Positions 1 to 7,217 are shown, counted from the stretch's first letter. The stretch: 13,450 bases of DNA from Eubacterium sp. (GCA_023663915.1 JAMPGN010000110.1:1-13450), one strand, 5' to 3'. Program-made: numbers and translations. The notes: generated from the letters alone by a model not told the origin.

Positions 1-31
1 AATAATACAATTTTAAGGAGGAGAACATAAT

Positions 32-1747
32 ATGGCAACAAAAGCGTATTATCCCATTTCCGAGATTGGCGCCGGCAAGGTCGGTTTTTCCAAGACCCGT
101 TCCATCATCGAGGCGGCTTTCTACGGAAACAACGTAGTCAAAGTCAACACATTAAGAGAAGCTTATGAATTAGCGAAAAATTCACCCGGTACGGTTGTGA
201 CAGATATGCCGGTTAAGGACGGCGAGACATTTGGTCTTCCCGCTGACGCGAAGGTGCTTCTGTTCAACGACGGTGCGGTAACAGGCCGTTATGCAGCAGC
301 GCGTCGTATCAAGGGCGAGCCCGGCGTAGATACTGTCAAGCTGGATAAAGTTGTTATGGATGCCATCTATGAGACACGTTGGAAAACAATGTATCATGCA
401 GAGTGTTTCGTAGGTCTTGATCCCGAATTTATGGTCAAAGCCCACCTTCTGATTCCGGAAGGAGAAGAGAACTTACTGTACAACTGGATGATCAACTTCC
501 AGTATATGTCTGATGAGTACGTTAAGATGTACAAGAAATCCAAACCGGTAGGTGACGGCAATGAGCCTGATATCTATATTTTCTCCGATCCTCAGTGGGC
601 TCCTCATGAGGCTCCCGATGTAGATTATAGTTGCCTTAGCGATCCTCTTACGCTCTGCTATTTCGATACCAACGAGAACTGCGCAGCGATCCTCGGTATG
701 AAATATTTCGGCGAGCACAAGAAGGGCACGCTGACAATGGCTTGGGCGCTTGCCAACAGAAACGGTTATGCATCCTGCCATGGCGGACAGAAAGAATATC
801 TGTTGAAGGATGGTTCTAAATTCGTTGCATCCGTATATGGTCTGTCAGGTTCCGGCAAGTCCACACTGACACATGCGAAACATGGCGGCAAGTATGAGAT
901 CAAGGTTCTTCATGATGACGCTTTCATCATCAACACAGACACCTGTGCATCTGTAGCGCTTGAGCCTACTTATTTTGATAAGACAGCAGACTATCCGACA
1001 GGATGTCCGGATAACGAATATCTGTTATCTGCTCAGAACTGCTCTTGTACCATGGACAGCGAAGGCAAGATCCAGCTTGTGACTGAGGATATCAGAAACG
1101 GTAATGGTCGTGCGATCAAGTCCAAATTATGGTCTCCTAACCGTGTAGATAAGATCGATGCTCCGGTGAATGCGATTTTCTGGATCATGAAAGATCCTAC
1201 GATCCCGCCGGTAGTGAAATTAAAAGGTGCAGCTCTTGCCTCCGTTATGGGCGCTACGCTGGCAACCAAGACTTCCACAGCAGAGCGTGTTGCAGCAGGT
1301 ACAGACCTTAATGCAATCCGTATCGTGCCTTATGCGAATCCGTTCAGAACCTATCCGCTGGTGAATGACTATGATAAGTTTAAGAAACTGGTAGAGGAGA
1401 AGAACGTAGCATGTTACATCGTTAATACGGGCGATTTCATGGGAACTAAGGTTCAGAAAGAGGATACCCTCGGAATCCTTGAGACGATCGTAGAGGGCAA
1501 GGCACAGTTTGAGCAGTGGGGAGCTTTTGAGGACATCGAGATCATGAAGACATGGGATGGCCAGACAGAAGGCTTCAAGGACTTCAAAGCTGATCTTAAT
1601 GACGCTGAGTATAAGACACAGCTTAAGGGCGCGATGGAGACACGTGTAAAAGCAGTAGAAGACTTCGCTACGAAGAAGGAAGGTTATGACAAACTTCCGG
1701 ACGAAGCATTGGAGGCGCTTAAGAAACTGGTTGACGCATTGAGCTAA
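32..1747 (+). CDS. pckA: Phosphoenolpyruvate carboxykinase (ATP-type, divergent clostridial form)
   Basis: This enzyme interconverts oxaloacetate plus ATP with phosphoenolpyruvate, CO2 and ADP in the cytosol. In anaerobes it often runs in the PEP-carboxylating direction. The 571-residue product has a P-loop, GLSGSGKST, at residues 270-278, and an acidic metal/nucleotide motif, HDDAF, at 294-298. These match the kinase-1 and kinase-2 motifs of the PEPCK fold. A YIVNTG motif nearer the C-terminus resembles the family's conserved VNTG segment. The usual ATP-PEPCK sequences are GTGKTT, DDE and FSxCFGAPF. Here they read GSGKST, DDA and a PYANPF segment, so this is a divergent branch; the family normally has about 530-540 residues. 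The start is supported by AAGGAGG at 15-21, ten bases before the ATG. The gene appears to be transcribed alone, because a strong terminator follows. The family call rests on recognised motifs and overall pattern, not on a search. Confidence 0.88.
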   Translation: MATKAYYPISEIGAGKVGFSKTRSIIEAAFYGNNVVKVNTLREAYELAKNSPGTVVTDMPVKDGETFGLPADAKVLLFNDGAVTGRYAAARRIKGEPGVDTVKLDKVVMDAIYETRWKTMYHAECFVGLDPEFMVKAHLLIPEGEENLLYNWMINFQYMSDEYVKMYKKSKPVGDGNEPDIYIFSDPQWAPHEAPDVDYSCLSDPLTLCYFDTNENCAAILGMKYFGEHKKGTLTMAWALANRNGYASCHGGQKEYLLKDGSKFVASVYGLSGSGKSTLTHAKHGGKYEIKVLHDDAFIINTDTCASVALEPTYFDKTADYPTGCPDNEYLLSAQNCSCTMDSEGKIQLVTEDIRNGNGRAIKSKLWSPNRVDKIDAPVNAIFWIMKDPTIPPVVKLKGAALASVMGATLATKTSTAERVAAGTDLNAIRIVPYANPFRTYPLVNDYDKFKKLVEEKNVACYIVNTGDFMGTKVQKEDTLGILETIVEGKAQFEQWGAFEDIEIMKTWDGQTEGFKDFKADLNDAEYKTQLKGAMETRVKAVEDFATKKEGYDKLPDEALEALKKLVDALS

Positions 1748-1780
1748 ATTTTAAATAATCCATTGAAAAATTGTGGTTGG

Positions 1781-1813
1781 CAAGGGGTATGCAGATACCC
1801 CTTGTTGCTTTTT
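1781..1813 (+). terminator. Intrinsic terminator of pckA
   Basis: A perfect 10-bp stem (CAAGGGGTAT at 1781-1790, ATACCCCTTG at 1795-1804) closes a GCAG loop. It is followed by a T-rich tail with five T at 1809-1813. It lies 34 bases after the pckA stop codon. The rest of the gap to the next gene (1814-1884) is A+T-rich. It holds a TAAAAT at 1854-1859 that could be a -10 element, but no convincing -35. Confidence 0.9.
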
Positions 1814-1890
1814 AACAAATTGGAAATGAAATATTGGATTTTTATAGGTAAGATAAAATAATTGTTCTTTTAGCATATGGAGGGATGATT

Positions 1891-3141
1891 ATGTACCATT
1901 GTAATGTATGTTTTTATCTGATTGGAGAATCGGATGATTTGTTAAATCGTTTGAGACAAATGCCGCCGTTTCCACATTTTAGACATGAATTTATGAGAAG
2001 CCCGAAGCCGGAGGAAACATTGATGAAGTGGGCGGATATAATCGTGATCGATATGAGCGGATTTCCTGTGACAGAAACGCTTCATGTTCTGTTTTCTCAT
2101 ATGAAAAAAGAAGCGGAATTGATCGTGCTTGCGCAAAAGGAGCAGATGCAGGAGCTTATGGAGCAGGGCAATTCCCAGGTTACTGACGTATGGATCTTAC
2201 CGCTTTCTGAGAAAGAAATACAATTTTATTTCAACAAATGGCAGGAGACTTACAAGATGAGTAAGGATTTCTGGCTAAGCAGAAACTATTTGGATTCTCT
2301 GATCAATAGCGTTCCGAATCTTATCTGGTTTAAAGATAAGGAAGGTGCACATAGGAAGGTAAATGACTACTTCTGTAAGGCTGTCAACAAGACCATGGAG
2401 CAGATCGAAGGGCGTGGACATTATTATATATGGGATATTTCTCCGGAAGAGTATGCTAAAGGTGAATTTATCTGTATGGAATCTGAGTATGAAGTTATGG
2501 ATAAAAGAGAAACCTGTGTGTTTGATGAGACTGTCAAGATCGGTGAGAGCATGAGACAGTTGGAAACCTATAAATCACCGTTGTTTGATTTGGACGGAAG
2601 TGTTATGGGGACTGTCGGCGTCGCTGTTGATGTGACACAGGAGCGGCTCTACGAGCAGATGATTATCAAAAATGCAAATACGGACTTTCTTACAGGACTC
2701 TATAACAGAAGACATGTATACGAATATATTGAGCAGATGCAGGAAGGACCGATTGTAGTATTCTGCATTGATCTCAATAAATTTAAGAGTATCAATGACG
2801 TTTATGGACATCAGGAAGGAGACCGTGTTCTTGTACTGACGGCAAAAGTCCTTCAAAACTGTATGCAGGGATCTTTGATTGCGAGAACCGGCGGGGATGA
2901 ATTTCTGGTTGTTATGGAAGGAGAGCATACGGAGCAGGAGATTGAAGAGACGAGGAAGATGATCGAACAGCAGCTTGACAAGGCATATGCCGGGGAAGAA
3001 AATTTCAAGGATATTTCTGCCAGTGTAGGAGCGGCACATTCTAATCGGGGAAAAGAGGCTTTCGATCTGCTGCTGGGTGAAGCAGACGCCTTGATGTACC
3101 GCGAGAAAGAGCAGAAAAAGGCATGTAGCAACAGAAATTAA
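1891..3141 (+). CDS. Diguanylate cyclase: receiver-like region, PAS, GGDEF
   Basis: The product (416 aa) is predicted to make cyclic di-GMP from two GTP. Residues 1-120 alternate predicted strands and helices like a response-regulator receiver. An IIVIDM segment sits where the phosphoacceptor strand would be, but the usual conserved Lys before Pro is Leu (WILP), so this looks like a degenerate receiver. A PAS domain spans roughly 131-248, with the segment VPNLIWFKDKEG. The GGDEF domain runs from about 255 to the end and carries an intact GGDEF at 334-338 and the DLNKFKSIND metal/nucleotide segment. The RxxD inhibitory site expected five residues before GGDEF is absent (MQGS there). There is no transmembrane segment, so the protein is cytosolic. 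An ATG at 1885 is also in frame, but GGAGGG (1879-1884) abuts it directly and is six bases from the ATG at 1891, so I chose 1891. There is no terminator before the following RNA gene. Confidence 0.88.
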   Translation: MYHCNVCFYLIGESDDLLNRLRQMPPFPHFRHEFMRSPKPEETLMKWADIIVIDMSGFPVTETLHVLFSHMKKEAELIVLAQKEQMQELMEQGNSQVTDVWILPLSEKEIQFYFNKWQETYKMSKDFWLSRNYLDSLINSVPNLIWFKDKEGAHRKVNDYFCKAVNKTMEQIEGRGHYYIWDISPEEYAKGEFICMESEYEVMDKRETCVFDETVKIGESMRQLETYKSPLFDLDGSVMGTVGVAVDVTQERLYEQMIIKNANTDFLTGLYNRRHVYEYIEQMQEGPIVVFCIDLNKFKSINDVYGHQEGDRVLVLTAKVLQNCMQGSLIARTGGDEFLVVMEGEHTEQEIEETRKMIEQQLDKAYAGEENFKDISASVGAAHSNRGKEAFDLLLGEADALMYREKEQKKACSNRN

Positions 3142-3148
3142 AATTCAG

Positions 3149-3177
3149 TTGTAATATGTCACTATCTCGGTTATAAT
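3149..3177 (+). promoter_or_regulatory. Sigma-A-type promoter of the 6S RNA
   Basis: A -35 of TTGTAA at 3149-3154 is separated by exactly 17 bases from a consensus -10, TATAAT, at 3172-3177. The expected start of transcription is near 3184, just before the predicted outer stem of the RNA. It begins eight bases after the cyclase stop codon. Confidence 0.75.
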
Positions 3178-3183
3178 AATAGT

Positions 3184-3366
3184 AACCTGAAATGTGCGAC
3201 AAATCTTGTTATTTTGAACCTACAGATACTTTAAACGGGATTCTTATATTGCCATGCGGATGTCACGCCTCCGGCTTTTATGCCTTACGCAGTGGAAGAC
3301 AGAAGTATGGCTGCGGTTACCCACCTAGCTTTGCTAGGAGTCAAAATACAAGATGCGGCATTTTGG
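3184..3366 (+). ncRNA. ssrS: Probable 6S RNA (RNA polymerase-binding regulatory RNA)
   Basis: 6S RNA folds into a long, interrupted hairpin resembling an open promoter and sequesters the housekeeping RNA polymerase holoenzyme, mainly in stationary phase. The region has no convincing ORF but strong, long-range pairing. CTTGT-T-ATTTTGA at 3205-3217 pairs with TCAAAATACAAG at 3341-3352 with one bulged base. Outside it, AAATG (3190-3194) pairs with CATTT (3359-3363). Inside, a hairpin CCTAGC-TTT-GCTAGG (3324-3338) sits on the 3' side, as in the side hairpin next to the central bubble of Gram-positive 6S RNAs. The size, about 180 nt, and the dedicated promoter fit. The primary sequence (for example GGATGTCACGCC and CTGCGGTTACCCACC) matches my memory of the clostridial 6S type; this is recognition, not a search result. 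The ends are estimates. A covariance-model match to Rfam 6S (RF00013) would settle it. Confidence 0.75.
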
Positions 3367-3379
3367 GGCAATACTAAGG

Positions 3380-3414
3380 AAAAGCAGTCGTTTTTATGCG
3401 GCTGCTTTTGTTTT
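3380..3414 (+). terminator. Intrinsic terminator downstream of the 6S RNA
   Basis: An 11-bp stem with one G-T wobble (AAAAGCAGTCG at 3380-3390, CGGCTGCTTTT at 3399-3409) has an 8-base loop and is followed by GTTTT. It can end both the 6S transcript and any readthrough from the cyclase gene. Confidence 0.82.
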
Positions 3415-3444
3415 GGCTGTCTTTGGCAGATATCAAGCGAATAC

Positions 3445-3458
3445 TTTTATCGATAAAA
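3445..3458. repeat. 14-bp perfect palindrome, possible operator
   Basis: TTTTATCGATAAAA is its own reverse complement, centred on TCGA. It lies about 35-40 bases upstream of the candidate -10 elements, a position where a dimeric DNA-binding regulator could act. No regulator is known from the window, and A+T-rich palindromes of this size can arise by chance. Confidence 0.4.
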
Positions 3459-3510
3459 ATTTTTAAGGTAATAGAGAAGAATTATGGATATATAATATAA
3501 TAGACGGAGC

Positions 3511-3539
3511 ATGGCAGTCTGCGGTATATTGGCTGCCAT
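3511..3539. repeat. Inverted repeat in the SpoIID-like 5' region
   Basis: ATGGCAG (3511-3517) and CTGCCAT (3533-3539) are perfect complements separated by 15 bases. They lie downstream of the TATAAT candidates and 38 bases before the start codon, so they would form a hairpin in the 5' untranslated region. No T-run follows, so it is not a terminator. Confidence 0.45.
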
Positions 3540-3577
3540 AGAATATAGCATTTTTGATGTAAGGATTCAAAATCGAA

Positions 3578-5905
3578 ATGAAATATGATATGAAACTGCT
3601 TACAAAAATAGCATTGATTTTTTTTGGACTTCTTTTTTTGATCTGTATCTGGCTGGGACGGCGTGAACAGGGCATCCATCCGCCGGATGGCATAAAAATC
3701 ACTTGTCAGGATGTAACGGTGTTATTGAATGCACTCGATATTGAGCCGCCGGATGAAATAAAAGCGGTCGATGCGGAATCCTGTTTGACCTATGAACAGT
3801 ATAGAGCAATTTACCTGCAAATGGACGGGGAGGCGCTTGGCATTCCGGACTATGCGCAAAAGTATAAGACGGATTTTGAAATACTAAGAGAGGACTGGTA
3901 CGATGCCTATCGGGTTATGCTGGCACATTTGGACACGGAATCGTCCATATGGGAAACGGAGATTTTTCTGTTAAAGGTCGATGAGGAAAACAGGCAGGTT
4001 TACACGGAAAACGGGGCGATGCAGACACCGTACCGCTACGGGACGCCGGAAGTGGAGGAGAATATTTTCCGTAAAGTAAAAGCATACGTGAAAGGAAACG
4101 AACTTTTGACGGTTGTGGAATCGTCTGACGATGAGTATGAACTTGCCAATGTATGGGTAATGGAATCGGAAGAGGGGAGGTTAGAATGCTTCTACCGGCA
4201 GATTGTTTTCCGGACAGAGACAGGAGAAAGGGTGCAGCAGGTAGAGAGGGAGAGCATTGCCGACCTGACATTCCGGGACGGCGGGATCGTCAAAGCCGTT
4301 GAAAAAAACCAGAAGGTACACGGCAGGCTGCTGCGGGTGTCGGATACGGAATTGGAGCTTGAGAATGGCGGCATTTACCCTCTCGCGGAAGATATGGAAA
4401 TCTATAAGCTCTATGGCAATATGGAGACGCTTCGGCGGACGGATTTAAAGATCGGTTATGAGGACAGCGATTATGTAATCGAGCGGGGAAAAGTCTGCGC
4501 CTGTCTTGTCTCCGATGACGAGGCGGCGGACAGGATTCGCGTATTATTAAAAAATACGGCGAAAAACAGCAATTACCATAATGCGGTAGAGCTTGAGGTG
4601 GACGGACAAAAGATTCGGATAGCGGCAGAGGATATGGAAGTTGGCGAGCGCAGAGTATATCGCTGCGAGGCGTTGACTGATAAAGTCAAAATCGAGATGG
4701 AAGGGAGTGCAAGGGAAGATAACGCCTATAGGGGAGCGATCGAATGCTATCGGAGCGCAGAGGGAATGGTATTAATCAATGAACTGCCTTTGGAAGAGTA
4801 TCTGTATGCGGTCGTTCCCAGCGAGATGCCGGCTTCCTATCCGACGGAATCCTTGAAGGCGCAGGCAGTATGTGCCAGAACCTATGCGTATCTGTATATT
4901 CTTCATGCAGGACTGCCGGAAGTCGGGGCGCATGTGGACGATACGACATCCTATCAGGTATACCACAATATCCGTGAGAACACGGCGACAACGACTGCGG
5001 TCAAGGAGACGGACGGTATTTTACTGACCTATCAGGGAGAGCCGGCACAGAATTATTATTATTCTACTTCCTGCGGCGTGGGGACGGATGCGAGAATCTG
5101 GAGCGGAAGCGGGGATAAGGATTTATCGTATATGCAGGCGTTATTTTTACGGGGGCAGGGAAATGCCATTGCAAATACGGCTGAGGATAACAATAGAAAT
5201 ATATCGGGGGATCATTCTGGGATGGCTCTGGCGGACAATGATTCCGGAATGAACTTATCAGATGGCAGATTTGTTGTTGATTCCCCAGATAATCTATGCA
5301 ATGAAGAAGCCTTCCGCCGGTTCATCACTTCCGTCAATGAGAAGGATCTTGAGCACGAAGAAGCGTGGTACCGCTGGACATATACCGTAGAAGAAATAGA
5401 CGCGGATATCATGCGGTCGCGCATACAGGAACGCTATGCGGCAAGCCCGGAATCCGTCTTGACGAAAACACAGGGGGAATATTTTGTGTCCCAGCCTATT
5501 GGGAAATTCGGAAAAATTAAGGAGCTTGGTATCACACAGAGAGGGGCGGGCGGCGTAGCGCAGGAACTTTTGATCGTGACCGATACAGATACCTATAAGA
5601 TTCTCGCAGAATACAATATCCGCTGCGTGCTGTGCGACAGGTCAAGCGAGGTGGTCAGGCAGGACGGGAGCGTGACTGTTCCGGCGTCACTTCTGCCGAG
5701 CGGATTTTTTGTGATTGATGCTGGAAATAGGGGTGAAAGTATGGTAGGATATACATTGATTGGCGGCGGATACGGGCATGGCGTGGGAATGTCGCAGAAC
5801 GGGGCGAAGGCTCTCGGCCAAGAAGGGGCTTCCTATCGGGATATTTTGGGATTTTTCTTTCCGGGATGTGATTTAGAGAACCTTGGTGAGGAGAATGATC
5901 TGTAG
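3578..5905 (+). CDS. Membrane-anchored SpoIID/LytB-domain protein with long N-terminal extension
   Basis: SpoIID-family proteins are lytic transglycosylases that cut peptidoglycan; the founding member acts in engulfment during sporulation. The product has 775 residues. A hydrophobic segment at about 7-25 is a probable membrane anchor or uncleaved signal, placing the rest outside the cytoplasm. The SpoIID region starts near residue 331 (RIRVLLKN). It contains LPLEEYLYAVVPSEMP followed by SLKAQAVCARTYAY, with Glu416 in the position of the family's catalytic Glu. It ends with the signature GGGYGHGVGMSQNGAKALG around His734. Canonical SpoIID proteins have about 330-450 residues, so about 300 N-terminal residues (26-330) are extra. 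I recognise no domain in them. The region normally carrying Cys/His metal ligands in clostridial SpoIID reads VDDTTSYQVY, so such a site seems absent. AAGGA at 3561-3565 is 12 bases from the chosen ATG; another in-frame ATG at 3590 is possible. A YihY-like gene follows after 42 bp. I leave the symbol open because it may not be the sporulation gene itself. Confidence 0.85.
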   Translation: MKYDMKLLTKIALIFFGLLFLICIWLGRREQGIHPPDGIKITCQDVTVLLNALDIEPPDEIKAVDAESCLTYEQYRAIYLQMDGEALGIPDYAQKYKTDFEILREDWYDAYRVMLAHLDTESSIWETEIFLLKVDEENRQVYTENGAMQTPYRYGTPEVEENIFRKVKAYVKGNELLTVVESSDDEYELANVWVMESEEGRLECFYRQIVFRTETGERVQQVERESIADLTFRDGGIVKAVEKNQKVHGRLLRVSDTELELENGGIYPLAEDMEIYKLYGNMETLRRTDLKIGYEDSDYVIERGKVCACLVSDDEAADRIRVLLKNTAKNSNYHNAVELEVDGQKIRIAAEDMEVGERRVYRCEALTDKVKIEMEGSAREDNAYRGAIECYRSAEGMVLINELPLEEYLYAVVPSEMPASYPTESLKAQAVCARTYAYLYILHAGLPEVGAHVDDTTSYQVYHNIRENTATTTAVKETDGILLTYQGEPAQNYYYSTSCGVGTDARIWSGSGDKDLSYMQALFLRGQGNAIANTAEDNNRNISGDHSGMALADNDSGMNLSDGRFVVDSPDNLCNEEAFRRFITSVNEKDLEHEEAWYRWTYTVEEIDADIMRSRIQERYAASPESVLTKTQGEYFVSQPIGKFGKIKELGITQRGAGGVAQELLIVTDTDTYKILAEYNIRCVLCDRSSEVVRQDGSVTVPASLLPSGFFVIDAGNRGESMVGYTLIGGGYGHGVGMSQNGAKALGQEGASYRDILGFFFPGCDLENLGEENDL

Positions 5906-5947
5906 ATGATCCTAACGATTGTGTAAAGAAAACAGATTAGGTGATTT

Positions 5948-6805
5948 ATGAAAACGATTTACAGACTTTATTACATATTTCGCGATTTTAATTGGCAGAT
6001 GACGAAGAAAAATATAGCGGCTTTTGCGGCGAGCACCGCGTTTTTCCTTTTTCTTTCCATGATCCCGCTGCTGATGGCATTGTGCGCGATTCTGCCTTAT
6101 ACGGCGCTTACGGAAGAAAATCTCATTAACGCGATTACGCAGGTTACGCCGGACGCGATGGAAGCGCTTGTCATCAGCGTGGTATCCGATGTGTACGCAC
6201 GCTCGGCGGGAACGATCACGGTGTTTGCGATCGTGACGGTCTGGTCGGCTTCTAAGGCAATGCTTGCGCTGATACACGGGTTAAACGCGGTCAATGATTT
6301 CGAGGAGAGGCGTAATTATTTTGTGCTCAGGTTTATCGCATGTATTTATACGGTAATTATTTTGGTTGCCATGATTCTTGCGCTGTTTGTCATGGTGTTC
6401 GGCAATGTGATCGTGGATTTTCTGCTGCGGGATATTCCGCCGTTACATATACTGGTGCAGTTTATCATGCACTTTCGTTTCCTGATTTCATGGGCAGCAT
6501 TGACGTTAATTTTCGCGTTGATCTATGCCTATGTGCCAAACAGTAAGATGCGTTTTAAAAGCCAGATACCCGGAGCAATTTTCTCGGCAATTGTATGGAG
6601 TGCGGCATCCTATGTTTTTTCGATCTATGTGGATCACTTTAACGGGTTCGGGGCGTATGGGGGATTGACTACTGTAGTCATTTTGATGATCTGGTTCTAT
6701 ATGCTGATGTATATCCTGCTGGTTGGCGCACACATCAACCGGTATTTCGGTCCGGTGTACAAATTTCTGTTCGGATGGCTTGACAAGCCGGACAAAAGCC
6801 ACTAA
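5948..6805 (+). CDS. YihY/BrkB-family integral membrane protein
   Basis: The product has 285 residues. It is strongly hydrophobic, with about six predicted membrane segments near residues 22-50, 92-115, 130-160, 172-195, 205-228 and 237-262. The pattern fits the YihY/virulence factor BrkB family: AASTAFFLFLSMIPLLMAL at the first segment, a central TVWSASKAMLALIHGLN, and the C-terminal GAYGGLTTVVILMIWFYM. Members of this family were once mislabelled ribonuclease BN. The biochemical role is unsettled; envelope transport or lipid-related functions have been suggested. The start has an AGGTGA ribosome site at 5939-5944. The gap of 42 bp to the upstream SpoIID-like gene has no terminator, so the two are probably cotranscribed. 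The stop codon (6803-6805) lies inside the -10 element of the downstream pheST promoter. Confidence 0.85.
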   Translation: MKTIYRLYYIFRDFNWQMTKKNIAAFAASTAFFLFLSMIPLLMALCAILPYTALTEENLINAITQVTPDAMEALVISVVSDVYARSAGTITVFAIVTVWSASKAMLALIHGLNAVNDFEERRNYFVLRFIACIYTVIILVAMILALFVMVFGNVIVDFLLRDIPPLHILVQFIMHFRFLISWAALTLIFALIYAYVPNSKMRFKSQIPGAIFSAIVWSAASYVFSIYVDHFNGFGAYGGLTTVVILMIWFYMLMYILLVGAHINRYFGPVYKFLFGWLDKPDKSH

Positions 6806-6808
6806 AAT
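6780..6808 (+). promoter_or_regulatory. Promoter of the pheST T-box operon
   Basis: A consensus -35, TTGACA (6780-6785), is followed after exactly 17 bases by TAAAAT (6803-6808). Transcription should begin near 6815, about 36 bases before the first stem of the T-box. The -35 and spacer are inside the last codons of the YihY-like gene, and the -10 includes its stop codon. Confidence 0.82.
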
Positions 6809-6844
6809 AGCTATAGATTTGCAAAAGAACCAATGAAATGAACG

Positions 6845-7120
6845 CAGAAAGGCTGTGAAGGCGTCAGTAGAAAGTTATTTTCCGTCAGAGAGAGGGAGCC
6901 ATCGGCTGAAAGTTCCCTTCGGTTCAGATAATGTTTTGAATTTCCCGCCGGAGCCGCTTGGATGAAATCAGTAGTCTAAGACGTTATGGCACGTTACGCC
7001 AACGAGGTGTCTGTCCATGTATCCGGGATACGTGTTCCGGTGCGTTACGAGACAGGAAACTGGGTGGTACCGCGGATATATTTCGTCCCATGTGCATGCT
7101 GTGTGCGCATGGGATTTTCT
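6845..7120 (+). promoter_or_regulatory. T-box riboswitch, phenylalanine type, controlling pheST
   Basis: T-box leaders read the charging state of a tRNA. Uncharged tRNA pairs with a specifier codon and, through its NCCA end, stabilises an antiterminator. Here Stem I is closed by GGCT/AGCC (6851-6854, 6952-6955) and GGCG/CGCC (6860-6863, 6946-6949). CAGAGAG begins the distal part of the stem, capped by an AGGGA/TCCCT helix. The specifier region reads GAA-TTTC at 6938-6944; TTT or TTC in either register codes for Phe. A Stem II-like hairpin lies at 6982-7004 and another at 7016-7034. The T-box core TGGGTGGTACCGCGG is at 7061-7075. Its A1 helix TGGG (7061-7064) pairs with CCCA (7087-7090), leaving the seven-base bulge TGGTACC. 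The UGGU (7065-7068) complements the ACCA end of tRNA-Phe. The gene identity, the specifier and the bulge all agree. Confidence 0.95.
7086..7120 (+). terminator. Regulated terminator of the T-box leader
   Basis: TCCCATGTGC (7086-7095) pairs with GCGCATGGGA (7105-7114) with one G-T wobble. TTTTCT follows. Its left arm contains CCCA at 7087-7090, which is also the 3' side of the antiterminator helix, so the two structures exclude each other. Confidence 0.9.
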
Positions 7121-7140
7121 GTGTGTATGAAAGCAGACGG

Positions 7141-7170
7141 CGGAATAAGCTTAAGATACGAGGTATTCCG
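7141..7170 (+). repeat. Hairpin in the pheS 5' untranslated region after the T-box terminator
   Basis: CGGAATA (7141-7147) and TATTCCG (7164-7170) are complementary, with 16 bases between. It lies in the readthrough part of the leader, about 30 bases upstream of the pheS ribosome binding site and not overlapping it. Function unknown; possibly only spacing or mRNA stability. Confidence 0.35.
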
Positions 7171-7217
7171 GAACCGTTTATGCGGCAGCGAAGAAAATGT
7201 AGAAAAGGAGTAAAACG

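Larger units (their letters stand above)
3415..3577 (+). other. A+T-rich intergenic region upstream of the SpoIID-like gene
   Basis: No gene is visible here. The region holds a 14-bp perfect palindrome (3445-3458). Two overlapping TATAAT-like -10 candidates lie at 3491-3496 and 3496-3501, without a clear -35. An imperfect-loop dyad (3511-3539) lies between these candidates and the start codon. It presumably contains the promoter of the next gene. I could not identify a convincing sporulation sigma-factor promoter. Confidence 0.5.

Noticed and set aside
1834..1859. Possible promoter for the cyclase gene (TTGGAT and TAAAAT)
   Set aside because: The spacing is only 14 bases and the -35 is poor; the real promoter may be here but cannot be defined from sequence.
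3192..3377. Open frame of 61 codons downstream of the cyclase gene
   Set aside because: It lies inside the structured 6S-like RNA, has no ribosome binding site, and its sequence is better explained by RNA pairing.
5948..6805. Ribonuclease BN label for the YihY-like protein
   Set aside because: The name comes from an old misannotation of this membrane family; the protein has no nuclease motifs.
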